From Streptomyces cellulosae (GTDB taxonomy: Bacteria > Actinomycetota > Actinomycetes > Streptomycetales > Streptomycetaceae), in the NCBI GenBank assembly GCA_014655195.1, contig BNBH01000008.1, positions 124,001 to 188,000 on the forward strand: DNA of 64,000 bases, in the 5' to 3' direction. How positions within the stretch are numbered: the first letter of the stretch is position 1; each line of letters opens with the position of its first letter. The translations under genes and the position numbers were made by a program. The notes under the pieces are model-generated. The model ran no database searches, was not told where the DNA came from, and saw only the letters and a list, made by a program, of their open reading frames with translations. This document shows, piece by piece, positions 18,107-29,012 of this stretch.

Positions 18107-18125
18107 CACACACGGACCCGGAGGT

Positions 18126-19367
18126 TCAGGACACCGGCCGCGAATCCGCCCACATCTGCTCGAACTCCTCGCGGTAGGTGGGGAAGAGGCCGCCCTCCTC
18201 GATCTCGCCCGGCTTGACCACCTTGGTCCCGTTGCGCAGGACGAACACCGGGGCCTCCATGCCGCGGGTGCGGCGCAGGTGGTTCTGGACCACGGCGATG
18301 CCGTCGGAGCCGTCGCCGTCGACCAGGTAGGCCGTGCAGCGCGGCGTCTCGTCGTAGACCTGGATCTCGAAGGCGCCCGGGTCGCGCAGCCGGGACCGCA
18401 CGCGGCGCATGTGGAGGATGTTCATCTCCACGGACCGGCCCAGCTCTCCCCGTTTGATGCCCAGTTCGCGCTCGCGCCGCTTGACCGCGCTGGAGGCCGG
18501 GTTGAGGAACAGCAGCCGCACCCGGCAGCCGGAGTCGGCGAGCCGCACCAGCCGGCGGCCGGAGAAGTTCTGCACGAGCAGGTTCAGGCCGATGCCGATG
18601 GCGTCGAGCCGCCGGGCCCCGCCGAATATGTCCTCGGCGGGGAACTGGCGCAGCAGCCGCACCCGGTCCGGGTGCACGGCGACCACGTCCGCGTACCGGT
18701 CGCCGACCAGGTCCTCGACCGCGTCCACCGGGAGCCGGCGCGCCGAGGGCACGTCGCCGCCCGTGCCGAGCATCTCGAGCAGCCGCGCGGAGGCCCGCTC
18801 CGCCTGATTCAGCACCGCCTCGGACAGCGCACGGTTGCGGGAGACCACGTTGCGGGTGACCTCCAGCTCGTCCAGGGCCAGCTCGACGTCCCTGCGGTCG
18901 TCGAAGTACGGCTCGAAGCACGGCCAGTGCTGCACCATCAGCTCGCGCAGCTGCGGCAGGGTGAGGAACGACAGCACGTTGTCGTCGGCCGGATCGAGCA
19001 GATAGCCCTTGCGGCGGCTGACCTCGCGCACGGCGACCGCGCGCTGCACCCACTCCTGTCCGGCGGGCCCGGCGGCGGCGACCACCCAGTCGTCGCCGTG
19101 CACGGGCTCGTAGACGGGCCGCAGCACGGCGGCGACGACCGCGCGCAGCCGCTGCTCGACCAGGTTCAGCCAGATGTAGGCCCGGCCGGCCCGCTGCGCG
19201 CGCGTGCGCACCTCGCGCCACGCGTCCGCGCCCCAGTCCAGCTCCGGTCCGATCGAACCCGCGTCCATCGGCCGCGCCAGGGACACCGCACCGGGCGGGA
19301 CGTCCGTGGAGCCGCTCCCCTCGTGACCCTCGTCACCAGGGGGCAGTTCCAGCCCTCCCGAGCCCAC
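18126..19367 (-). CDS. SAV2148-family HEPN-domain protein
   Basis: A 413-residue cytoplasmic protein that I recognise as the Streptomyces SAV2148 type. The N-terminal half is alpha-helical and HEPN-like (WREVRTRAQRAGRAYIWLNLV, LDELEVTRNVVSRNRALSEA). The C-terminal half looks like a degenerate phospholipase-D/nucleotide-binding fold (SGCRVRLLFLNP, VYDETPRCTAYLVDG). HEPN proteins are often RNases, but no clear Rx4-6H catalytic motif is seen. GTG 19367 is chosen because it gives the family N-terminus GSGGLELPPGDEG and has GGAAGG upstream. Function unproven. Confidence 0.8.
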   Translation of the reverse strand: MGSGGLELPPGDEGHEGSGSTDVPPGAVSLARPMDAGSIGPELDWGADAWREVRTRAQRAGRAYIWLNLVEQRLRAVVAAVLRPVYEPVHGDDWVVAAAGPAGQEWVQRAVAVREVSRRKGYLLDPADDNVLSFLTLPQLRELMVQHWPCFEPYFDDRRDVELALDELEVTRNVVSRNRALSEAVLNQAERASARLLEMLGTGGDVPSARRLPVDAVEDLVGDRYADVVAVHPDRVRLLRQFPAEDIFGGARRLDAIGIGLNLLVQNFSGRRLVRLADSGCRVRLLFLNPASSAVKRRERELGIKRGELGRSVEMNILHMRRVRSRLRDPGAFEIQVYDETPRCTAYLVDGDGSDGIAVVQNHLRRTRGMEAPVFVLRNGTKVVKPGEIEEGGLFPTYREEFEQMWADSRPVS

Positions 19368-19678
19368 CCGCGCACCGCCTTCCAGTCCCCCGAGCACTCC
19401 CCGTCCAACGATCAAGGAGAGTACTCCGCATGCGGTGCGGGATGCAGCCCGATGGACAGGGTCGTTTCCCAACTTCCCCCTGCCAAACGACCGTTCCGCC
19501 CTCCGCGGGCGGGCGGGCGAGCGGTTTCATGGCGGACATCACAGAAGGTGCGGTCCGTCGCGGCCGGGGCATGGGTAGGAGGTGGACCCGCCCTTGATCC
19601 CGCCCGTTCGGGGAGACACGGGGACACTCGGAGCCAAGGCGTCCCCACCGGCGCCGTACACCTGAAAGAGTCGTGTCC
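19368..19678. other. 311-base divergent intergenic region
   Basis: Contains the promoters of the HEPN-protein gene (reverse) and glgX (forward). An open frame at 19430-19597 has an AAGGAG site but a low share of G/C third positions for this genome, so it is not called as a gene. No palindrome above chance was noticed. Confidence 0.5.
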
Positions 19679-21808
<2,130 letters not shown>

Positions 21809-21860
21809 GGGCTGGACGGCCCCTCCGGCGTTTGAGGAGCGGGGTCTGGGGCGGAGGCCC
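21809..21860. repeat. Dispersed intergenic repeat with hairpins after glgX
   Basis: Carries the element TCCGGCGTTTGAGGAGCGGG, which I recall as a frequent Streptomyces intergenic repeat. Its first part forms a small hairpin (GGGGC/GCCCC, 21808-21823) and the CCCCTCC...GGAGCGGGG arms form a second. It probably works as a terminator for glgX. Copy number elsewhere in this genome cannot be seen from the window. Confidence 0.6.
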
Positions 21861-21964
21861 GGTGTCGGGACGGGAAGGGGCGGCGGGGGCGGAAACCCTC
21901 CCACCCCCACCCCGAACGGAGCAGCCAGCGCACGACACGCGCCCACGCGGGTACGTACGTCCCC

Positions 21965-24331
21965 ATGACCCCTGAGCGCCCCGCCCCGGCAGTCCCCACG
22001 GCGACCTACCGCCTGCAGCTCCAGCCCGCCTTCCCCTTCACGGCGGCCGCCGAAGCCGTCCCGTACCTGGCCGGGCTCGGCGTGTCCCACCTGCACCTCT
22101 CCCCCGTTCTCGAGGCGGTCCCCGGCTCGGCCCACGGCTACGACGTCGTGGACCCGACGCGCGTCCGGGAGGAACTGGGCGGCGAGGAGTGCCTGCGGGA
22201 CCTGTCCCGCACGGCCCGGGCGCACGGCCTCGGACTGATCGTGGACATCGTCCCCAACCACATGGCGATGTCCCCCCGCCACAACGCGGCCCTGTGGGAG
22301 GTGCTGCGCGACGGCCCGTCGTCCCCCCGCGCCCGCTGGTTCGACATCGACTGGGAGGCGCAGGGCGGACAGATGCTGCTGCCGGTCCTCGGCGGTCCGC
22401 TCGGCGAGGTGGCGGACGAGCTGAAGGTCGACGGCGACGTGCTGCGCTACTACGACCACGCCTTCCCGCTGCGCGAGGGCACGGCGGGGCTGCCGCTGCC
22501 GCAGCTGCTGGACGCGCAGTGGTACCGCCCCGTGTGGTGGAGGCTGGCCCGCACCGAGCTGAACTACCGGCGGTTCTTCAGCATCTCCGAGCTGATCGGG
22601 GTGCGGGTGGAGGACCCCGAGGTGTTCGAGGCGACGCACGCGAAGATCCTGGAGCTGCTGCACGAGGGCGTGGTCGACGGGCTGCGCGTCGACCACCCGG
22701 ACGGGCTCGCCGACCCCGGCGGCTATCTGCGGCGGCTGCACGAGGCGACGGGGGGCCGCTGGACGGTGGTGGAGAAGATCCTCGCCGACGGCGAGGCGCT
22801 GCCCGCCTCCTGGCCGGTCGCCGGCACCACCGGCTACGACGCCCTGCGCCACGTCGACGGGCTGTTCCTGGACCCGGACGGGTTCGGGGAGCTGGTGGAC
22901 CGCTACCGGGCCTTCGCGGCCCCGCAGACGGACCGGGGCGGCGACTGGGACGCCACGGTCCGCAGGGCCGCGTACAAGGTGCTCACGCACGAGCTGGCCG
23001 CCGAGCTGGACCGGCTCACCCGGGTGGCTGCCCGGCTGTGCGCGACGGCCCCCGAGACCGCGCTGCGCGACCGCGCGCCCTGGGCGCTGCGCACGGCGCT
23101 GACGGAGCTGCTGGTGCGGCTGGAGGTGTACCGGCCCTACGCCCCCGAGGACGCGGCGACGGTGGTGACCGAGGAGGCCGCGGCCGAGGCCCGGCGCGCG
23201 TTCACCGTCCCGGAGGAGGCGGGCGCGGTGGACGTCGTACGGGATCTGCTGCTGGGGCGGTACGGGGACGGGCCCGTGTACGGGGAGTTCCGTACGCGGT
23301 TCGCGCAGACGGCGTCGGCGCTGCGGGCCAAGTCCGTGGAGGACACGGCGTTCTACCGCTACGTGCCGCTGCTGTCGGCGACGGAGGTGGGCGGCGAGCC
23401 GGGCGACCCGGCGGTGGCCCCGGACCGCTTCCACGCGTACTGCGCGCGCGTGCAGCGCGACTGGCCGGCCACGGGGACGGTGCTGTCCACGCACGACGCC
23501 AAGCGCAGCGCGGACGTGCGGGCGGCGCTGCACGTGCTCACCGAGTGCCCTCGGCGCTGGGCGGACGTCCTCACGGAGGTGTCCCGTACCGGGGAGGCGG
23601 TGCCCGACGGGCAGACGGCGTGGGCGGCCTGGCAGACGGTGTTCGGGCTCGGCCCGGCCGAGGAGGAGCGGGTGCGGGCGGCGCTGCTGAAGCATGTGCG
23701 CGAGGCGGGCCTGTTCACCAGCTGGACGGAGCAGGAGCCGCCGTACGAGGAGGCGGTGGCGCGGTTCGTCGCGGCGGGGCCGTGCGGGGTGCCGGGGCGG
23801 AAGGTCGCGGAGCTGCGGGAGGCGCTGGAGCCGCACATCCGGGCGAACGTGCTGGGCGCGGCGCTGGTGCATCTGATCATGCCGGGCGTGCCCGACGTCT
23901 ACCAGGGCACGGAGCGCGAGTACCGGGCGCTGGTCGACCCGGACAACCGGCGGCCCGCGCGGTTCGGCGGGGACGGCGGGGACCTCGGGGACGTCGCGGA
24001 GAAGGAGGCGGTCACCCGGGCGGCGTTGGCGCTGCGGGCGCGGCGGCCGGAGGTGTTCGGCACGGCGGCGTCGTACGAGCCCCTGGCCGCCGAGGGCCCG
24101 GCGGCGGAGCACTGCCTGGCGTTCGTCCGCTCCGGCGAGGTGGTGACGGCGATCACCCGGCTGTCGCTGCGTCTCGCGGAGGCGGGCGGCTGGGGCGGCA
24201 CCCGGCTGCCGCTGCCACCGGGGCGGTGGGCCGATGTGCAGGACTCCGGGAGGGAGTTCGCGGGGGACGTGCGGGTGGCGGAGCTGTTCGCCGCGTCGCC
24301 GGTGGCGCTGTTGGAGCGGGTGCCGGAGTGA
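21965..24331 (+). CDS. treY: Maltooligosyl trehalose synthase TreY
   Basis: A 788-residue GH13 enzyme that isomerises the reducing-end alpha-1,4 bond of maltodextrins to alpha,alpha-1,1. GH13 regions are seen as VDIVPNH, GLRVDHPDGLADP (nucleophile Asp) and WTVVEKIL (acid Glu), and the C-terminal part has the TreY-specific DVYQGTE and DPDNRRP segments. The length matches the family. Works between GlgX upstream and TreZ at 29013. It is separated from glgX by 156 bases that contain a repeat, so it may have its own promoter. Confidence 0.96.
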   Translation: MTPERPAPAVPTATYRLQLQPAFPFTAAAEAVPYLAGLGVSHLHLSPVLEAVPGSAHGYDVVDPTRVREELGGEECLRDLSRTARAHGLGLIVDIVPNHMAMSPRHNAALWEVLRDGPSSPRARWFDIDWEAQGGQMLLPVLGGPLGEVADELKVDGDVLRYYDHAFPLREGTAGLPLPQLLDAQWYRPVWWRLARTELNYRRFFSISELIGVRVEDPEVFEATHAKILELLHEGVVDGLRVDHPDGLADPGGYLRRLHEATGGRWTVVEKILADGEALPASWPVAGTTGYDALRHVDGLFLDPDGFGELVDRYRAFAAPQTDRGGDWDATVRRAAYKVLTHELAAELDRLTRVAARLCATAPETALRDRAPWALRTALTELLVRLEVYRPYAPEDAATVVTEEAAAEARRAFTVPEEAGAVDVVRDLLLGRYGDGPVYGEFRTRFAQTASALRAKSVEDTAFYRYVPLLSATEVGGEPGDPAVAPDRFHAYCARVQRDWPATGTVLSTHDAKRSADVRAALHVLTECPRRWADVLTEVSRTGEAVPDGQTAWAAWQTVFGLGPAEEERVRAALLKHVREAGLFTSWTEQEPPYEEAVARFVAAGPCGVPGRKVAELREALEPHIRANVLGAALVHLIMPGVPDVYQGTEREYRALVDPDNRRPARFGGDGGDLGDVAEKEAVTRAALALRARRPEVFGTAASYEPLAAEGPAAEHCLAFVRSGEVVTAITRLSLRLAEAGGWGGTRLPLPPGRWADVQDSGREFAGDVRVAELFAASPVALLERVPE

Positions 24332-24551
24332 CGGTGGTTCCGGTTGTCGGGGCGCTGTGCGGGGTCGGTGCGCGGTCGGCGCACGGCCGGTGAGGACCCG
24401 TGCGACGTGCGTCCGGCGCGGGACGCGGGACGTGCGGGAAGGGGGCCGTGGCGTGCCTCCGAGCGCCCCCTGGCGGCTCCCCCGTACCGCCCTTGACACC
24501 GTCTCGCGGCCGTGGGGTACTGCGCAGTGCGAGTGCGGGCGGTGACGGGGG

Positions 24552-25808
24552 GTGGGTCCGCTGCGGGAGTCTCGCTATCCGACGGTGTCCGAACTGGTCA
24601 TCTCCGCCCGGGCGCTGGCAGTCCAGTGGCCGGGTCTGTGTGTGCTGCGGCAGGTGGGGGTGTCCCGCGGGGGACGGCCGCTGCACCTGCTGTCCGTGGG
24701 GCGCGCCCCACACGCCGTGCTGGTCGTCGCGGGCGCCCACGCCAACGAGCCCGCGGGCAACGGGACGCTGCTGGAACTGGCCCGGCGGGCCCTGCTCGAG
24801 CGGGAGCTGCGGGACGGCGTCTCCTGGCACTTCCTGCTGTGCGCCGACCCCGACGGGGCGAGCCTGCACGTCACCCCGGCGCCGCGCAGCCTGTACGACT
24901 ACCACCTGGGCTTCTTCCGCCCGGCCGGGCCCGAGCAGCCGGAGTGGGCGCCCTCGGTGCTGCCCGCGGACCGGCTGCCGCCGGAGACGCGGGCGCTGAC
25001 CGGGGTGATCGACGAGCTGCGGCCGTTCCTCCAGGTGTCCCTGCACGGCACCGATCTGGGCGGCAGCTGGGTGCAGTTGACGCGGGACGTGCCCGGGCTG
25101 GCGGAGCCGTTCGCCAAGTCGGCGGCCGAGCTGCACATCCCCGTCGAGACGGGCGCCTCGGACGCGGCGGGCTGGCCGGCGTCGGGGCCCGGCGTGCACG
25201 TGATGCCCGCGCCGGAGGCCGCCCCGGCCTATCCCAGCCTGAGCGACGACGCCCGGCACAGCACCTGGTACCACGCGCACCGGTACGGCGGTCTGACCGC
25301 GGTGGTGGAGGTGCCGATGTGGGCGAGCGACCTGGTGGACGACCCGGCCCCGCACCCGGCGCCTGACACGGCGATGCACGCGCTCGCGGAACGGCTGCTG
25401 CGGGACGCGGGCGAGGTGCGGCACGTCCTTGAGGAGGTACGGCCCGGACCGCCGCCCGCCGAGACCGGCGGTCCGCTGCTGCGGGCGGCCACCTGGGTGC
25501 TGGAGCTGGTGCCGGGACTGGCCGCCGACCTGGTCCGCACCCCGCCGGCGGACGGCACCCGCGCCTACGTCGGCAGCGTGGACGCCTTCGCGCGCCGGGT
25601 GCCGCTGCGGGCGGCGGCGATGCTGCGGCGGGCCCTGCGGGACACCGACGCCCAGGCGGCGGCCCGCCTGGACCAACTGGTCGCCCACTGGAGCGACACC
25701 TTCGCCACCCGCTTCCGCGCCCGCTGGGTCCCGGTCCGCCACCAGGTGGAACACCAGTCCCGCACGGTGGTGGCGGCTGCGCGGCAGGCGCGGGTGGGGT
25801 TGATGTGA
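24552..25808 (+). CDS. M14-family zinc carboxypeptidase-like protein, copy 1
   Basis: A 418-residue cytoplasmic-type protein (no signal peptide). It holds the M14 zinc site: GAHANEPAG (HxxE, about residues 60-65), third ligand histidine in VSLHGTD (about 160) and the catalytic glutamate in VVEVPMW (about 255). It is paralogous to the gene at 26700-28085: both begin near a YPTVSEL/YPTVDEL segment and share the zinc-site contexts. Likely hydrolyses or deamidates a peptide, but the substrate is unknown. The GTG start has only a weak purine-rich site. A 24-bp palindromic hairpin follows the stop. Confidence 0.85.
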   Translation: MGPLRESRYPTVSELVISARALAVQWPGLCVLRQVGVSRGGRPLHLLSVGRAPHAVLVVAGAHANEPAGNGTLLELARRALLERELRDGVSWHFLLCADPDGASLHVTPAPRSLYDYHLGFFRPAGPEQPEWAPSVLPADRLPPETRALTGVIDELRPFLQVSLHGTDLGGSWVQLTRDVPGLAEPFAKSAAELHIPVETGASDAAGWPASGPGVHVMPAPEAAPAYPSLSDDARHSTWYHAHRYGGLTAVVEVPMWASDLVDDPAPHPAPDTAMHALAERLLRDAGEVRHVLEEVRPGPPPAETGGPLLRAATWVLELVPGLAADLVRTPPADGTRAYVGSVDAFARRVPLRAAAMLRRALRDTDAQAAARLDQLVAHWSDTFATRFRARWVPVRHQVEHQSRTVVAAARQARVGLM

Positions 25809-25813
25809 GGGGT

Positions 25814-25837
25814 CGGCCGGGGGCGCGCCCCCGGCCG
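25814..25837. terminator. 24-bp palindromic hairpin
   Basis: A perfect inverted repeat of 12 bp per arm, centred at 25825/25826, starting six bases after the M14 copy 1 stop. A strong GC stem with no separate loop; probably the transcription terminator of the treY-side genes. Confidence 0.7.
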
Positions 25838-26289
25838 GGGAAGACACGGTGCGGTCGTCGTGCCTTGGGGCCCGGAGCGCGAGGCCTCTCTGCGCGGGAC
25901 CGGGCGCCGTCGGTGTCCGACGGTCGGGCCGGACGCCGCCGCCCGAGCGGAAGGACGCTTCCCTGCCGGACACGTCGCGGCCGGGCGTCGGAGGCAGCGG
26001 AACGCCGGTGCCACAGGCCGGCGCCGTGCCGCGCACAGGGCGGGGCGGCGCGCCGATGCCGTGACGCCGGGCCACGGCGAAAGGCGCCGCCGTCGCCGGG
26101 CCGTCATGGCCGCGGCCCCGAGCGCAGGCGGTCTCACGTCCCGTCAGGGCGTTCGGCTGCTGCCCGCACGGCGGGCGCCGACCATGGCGCTCGGCCGACC
26201 TCCTCTCCAGGGCCGCGTCAGGCCTCGGCGCGGAGGCCCACTCAGGCCCACTCAGGCCCGCCCAGGCCTGCCGCACGCGAGTGGCCGTC
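25838..26289. other. Gene-free stretch between convergent M14 and SSI genes
   Basis: About 450 bases without a recognisable gene. Several frames are open but rich in Arg/Pro/Gly with no family similarity. It contains a 10-bp tandem repeat (26234-26273) and, at 26131-26145, a 15-base exact copy of the last bases of the SSI gene (26287-26301), which may mark an old partial duplication. Confidence 0.5.
26234..26273. repeat. 10-bp tandem repeat, four units
   Basis: Two exact copies of AGGCCCACTC followed by two degenerate ones (AGGCCCGCCC, AGGCCTGCCG), just past the 3' end of the reverse SSI gene. Non-coding; could be slippage-generated. Confidence 0.65.
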
Positions 26290-26703
26290 TCACGTCCCGT
26301 CGAGCGCGAACAGCGCCCCCGTGTGGGCGCGCAGCGTGCAGGTGTTCGGGAAGGTTTCCGTCCAGGTGACCGGGCGGTCGCGCCACATGCCCTCCGCGTG
26401 GGCCGTCACCGGGGCGTAGATCATCGGGCAGAGGGCGTCCTCCGCGGGGAGGGCGGTGATGCGGCCGTCCGCGGCCGACAGCTGCGCGCAGGCATCCTGC
26501 GCGTGCGGGTGGTCGCCGCCGGGCGGGTCGCAGCGCAGCAGCCTGGCATTCTCCGCGCCGGCCGTCGTGTTCTCCCCGTGGCTGACGCTCAGCATCAGCC
26601 AGTTCCCGGTGTCCGCGTGGGCGGAGGACGTCGCGCCGGCGAGCAGGAGGAGCGCGGCGGCGGTCAGCCCCGCCCCTGCCGTCTTCACTGAGGTGTGCGT
26701 CAT
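26290..26703 (-). CDS. Subtilisin inhibitor-like (SSI family) secreted protease inhibitor
   Basis: A 137-residue precursor with a Sec signal peptide (residues 1-30, ending SSAHA) and a ~107-residue mature domain. Four cysteines at 58, 72, 92 and 122 match the two SSI disulfides. The reactive-site loop reads CPM-IY at 92-96, so P1 is Met94, as in the classical SSI of S. albogriseolus. It should inhibit secreted subtilisin-type serine proteases in the culture medium. The ATG overlaps the stop of the M14 copy 2 gene (ATGA), so the two are co-transcribed and probably translationally coupled, although one product is secreted and the other looks cytoplasmic. Confidence 0.92.
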   Translation of the reverse strand: MTHTSVKTAGAGLTAAALLLLAGATSSAHADTGNWLMLSVSHGENTTAGAENARLLRCDPPGGDHPHAQDACAQLSAADGRITALPAEDALCPMIYAPVTAHAEGMWRDRPVTWTETFPNTCTLRAHTGALFALDGT

Positions 26704-28085
26704 TCCCGGTGCATCGGCACGGCGGGCCCGGGACCCCAGCCCGGCTCACCCGAACGGGAGGTTCCGGGTGTCCTCCGTACGGCGAGGGCGCACACGGCGC
26801 GGATCACCCGGGCCTGGTACTCCGCCTGGCGGTCCACGGGGATCCAGCGGGCGCCGAGCACGTCCCGGAGGTCCGCGCAACGCGCGTCGATCAGGCGGTT
26901 CAGCGCCGGCAGCGCGTCGGTGGGGTCGTGTCCCGCGCGGGTGACGAGCTGGTGCAGCAGACCGGCGGTGCGCAGGGCGAGGCGCCGGCCTGCGAGGCGC
27001 AGCGCGGCCAGGCGGGCGGTCGTCATGGGCGGCAGCGGATGTGCAGAATCGTTCTTGCGGTCGGGGTCCCAGGCGTCCGCGAGGCCCGGGCAGACGAGGA
27101 GGTAGTCGTCGACCGGGGCGAGCAGCCGGTCCGCGTCGGGCACGCCCGCGACGTACGGGCGTATCCGCTCCGCGAGCTCCCCGAGCAGCGCGGTGTCGCG
27201 GCGCAGGGTGCGGCTGACGGACCGCAGCTCGGCGTCCGGGTCGGGGTGCGGGGCGCCCCTCCCGACGGCGGCGACGCCCCACATCGGCGCCTCCACGACC
27301 GCGGTGACCGTGCCGTACCCGTAGGGGTGGTACCACGTCGACTCCACGGCCGCCTCGGTGATGGCGGCGGCCAGATCGCGGCGGTGCGGGGGCGGGATGC
27401 GGTAGACGGCGGGGCCGAGGCCCGGCCAGTACAGGGCGTCGTACGCGCCGAGTTCGCGCGGCACGCCGAGGCGCGCGGCGACGGCGGCGACCCGGCGGTC
27501 GAGGCCCGGCAGGTCGTGGGTGAGCTCGACGAAGCCGCCGCCCACGTCCACGCCGTGCAGGGAGCACTGGAGGAAGGGCCGCAGCTCGTCCTGGAGGGCG
27601 AGCAGCGCGCGGGTCTCCGGCAGCGCGGCGGACGCGGCGCCGTCCGGCAGCCACTCGGGCTGTTCCAGGAAGCCGGGGCGGTAGAAGTTCCGGAAGTGGC
27701 GGCCGAGGGTGTACGGGCCGGTCAGCCAGCGCTCGTTGTGGCGCAGGCCGTCGGGGTCGAGGCAGAGCAGCAGGTTCCAGGTGATGTCGGCGCCGTCGGT
27801 GAAGCGGCGGTCGGCGAGCGCCTGCTCGGCCAGCCGCAGCACCGTCGCGCCGCCCACCGGTTCGTTGGCGTGCGGTCCCGCGACGACGAGGGCCTGGCGG
27901 CCGCCGTGGCCGACGCTCAGCAGCCACAGGGGCGTGCCCGCGCGGGAGACGCCGACGCGGCGCAGACGGGCGTCGCGGGGATGGCGGGCGGCGAGGGCGG
28001 CGGCCCGAGCGCCGAGTTCGTCGACGGTCGGATAGCTCAGGAGGGGCGTCAGGTCACACCTCCACGAAGCGACGCCGTCGTCCAC
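26700..28085 (-). CDS. M14-family zinc carboxypeptidase-like protein, copy 2
   Basis: A 461-residue paralogue of the gene at 24552. The zinc site is intact: GPHANEPVG (HxxE), CSLHGVD (third ligand) and VVEAPMW (catalytic Glu). No signal peptide is seen. It differs in a C-terminal extension rich in Arg/Gly/Pro that runs into the SSI start codon. The GTG at 28085 is the only normal in-frame start near the N-terminus, but GGAGG at 28059-28063 sits six bases before an in-frame CTG at 28052, whose product would start LTPLLSYPTV, matching copy 1 closely. The true start is therefore uncertain. Confidence 0.85.
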   Translation of the reverse strand: MDDGVASWRCDLTPLLSYPTVDELGARAAALAARHPRDARLRRVGVSRAGTPLWLLSVGHGGRQALVVAGPHANEPVGGATVLRLAEQALADRRFTDGADITWNLLLCLDPDGLRHNERWLTGPYTLGRHFRNFYRPGFLEQPEWLPDGAASAALPETRALLALQDELRPFLQCSLHGVDVGGGFVELTHDLPGLDRRVAAVAARLGVPRELGAYDALYWPGLGPAVYRIPPPHRRDLAAAITEAAVESTWYHPYGYGTVTAVVEAPMWGVAAVGRGAPHPDPDAELRSVSRTLRRDTALLGELAERIRPYVAGVPDADRLLAPVDDYLLVCPGLADAWDPDRKNDSAHPLPPMTTARLAALRLAGRRLALRTAGLLHQLVTRAGHDPTDALPALNRLIDARCADLRDVLGARWIPVDRQAEYQARVIRAVCALAVRRTPGTSRSGEPGWGPGPAVPMHRE

Positions 28086-28227
28086 CGGAAGTACAAGCCG
28101 TGCGAGCAGTGCGGGTGCGGCACGTACAGGGAGTACGAGTACGGGGAGTGCGGGGTCCCCCTACAGTCAGTCACGACTGCCGGGCTCGCGTCAACACCGT
28201 CACGTGTCAACGACAAGCACATGCGTG

Positions 28228-28779
28228 TCAGTTGGCGGCGAGCCGGTAGGTGATCCGGCCGAAGCCCACCTGGTCGCCGTCGCGGACCACGGCCGCGCCG
28301 ACCACCCGACGGCCGTTCACCGTCGTGCCGTTGGTGGAGCCGAGGTCGCGCAGCACCCACAGGCCGCCCTGGTGGGTGAGTTCGGCGTGGACGCGGGACA
28401 CCGTCTCGTGGGTGAGCCGCAGCCCGTTGGCGGGGTCGCGCCCTATCCGCAGCGGGTGCCCGTGCGCGGGGTGCGGCAGCAGCAGCTTCGGCAGCTTCTC
28501 CGCCCGCCAGGCCCGGCGCAGCCGCACCGTGAACCCGGAGACCGCCTCGACCGTGCCGAACACCGCGCGGGAGAGGCGGCTCTCGCGGGGGAGGTCGGCG
28601 GTGAGCGCGGCGAGTTCGTCGGCGCGCCGCGCCACGAGCGCCAGTTCCATGCGCCGGATGAACGTGTCGTGGGACAGGCGGCCCTTGACGACGCCGTCCC
28701 GCAGCGCGCTCAGCGCCTTGTCGCGCTCCGCGTCGGAGAGCCGCGCGGGGTACGTGGAGAACTCGAAGGACGACGTCAC
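28228..28779 (-). CDS. DUF1707 and FHA domain protein
   Basis: A 183-residue cytoplasmic protein. The N-terminal ~55 residues form DUF1707 (LSDAERDKALSALRDGVVKGRLS). The C-terminal ~95 residues are an FHA domain with the phosphothreonine-binding pattern RIGRDPANGLRL, SRVHAEL, LRDLGSTNGTTVNG and QVGFG. FHA domains read Ser/Thr kinase phosphorylation, so it is probably an adaptor in signalling. GTG 28779 gives the usual start just before DUF1707. It is upstream of the M14 copy 2 gene in the same direction, 142 bases apart, and divergent from treZ. Confidence 0.87.
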   Translation of the reverse strand: MTSSFEFSTYPARLSDAERDKALSALRDGVVKGRLSHDTFIRRMELALVARRADELAALTADLPRESRLSRAVFGTVEAVSGFTVRLRRAWRAEKLPKLLLPHPAHGHPLRIGRDPANGLRLTHETVSRVHAELTHQGGLWVLRDLGSTNGTTVNGRRVVGAAVVRDGDQVGFGRITYRLAAN

Positions 28780-29012
28780 GCGGTGATTGTCGGTCAGCCG
28801 GGTGCGAGCTGTCCAGAAACCCCGTAAGCGGAGGACTCGCCCCCGCCTGCGCCCCACGGCCTCGCCCGTCCCGCGCCCCGCCCGCGCCCCGCCCGTGCCG
28901 CGGTCCGTCGCGCGACACCCGCCGCAAAACGGCGGATCCCCCGGCGAATTGATCTCCGATGCCGCACGATGGAGGCGCTTCATCACGGTGAGCAGACGAA
29001 GGGGAACCGTCC

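Noticed and set aside
19430..19597. 55-codon forward ORF with an AAGGAG site in the glgX upstream region
   Set aside because: Third-position G/C share is only about 70%, far below the genes around it, and the peptide has no recognisable feature; it overlaps the probable promoters of two divergent genes.
25860..26369. Long forward open frame in the M14-SSI spacer and over the SSI gene
   Set aside because: Composition is Arg/Gly/Ala as expected for a shadow frame, with no family match; it is antisense to the clear SSI gene.
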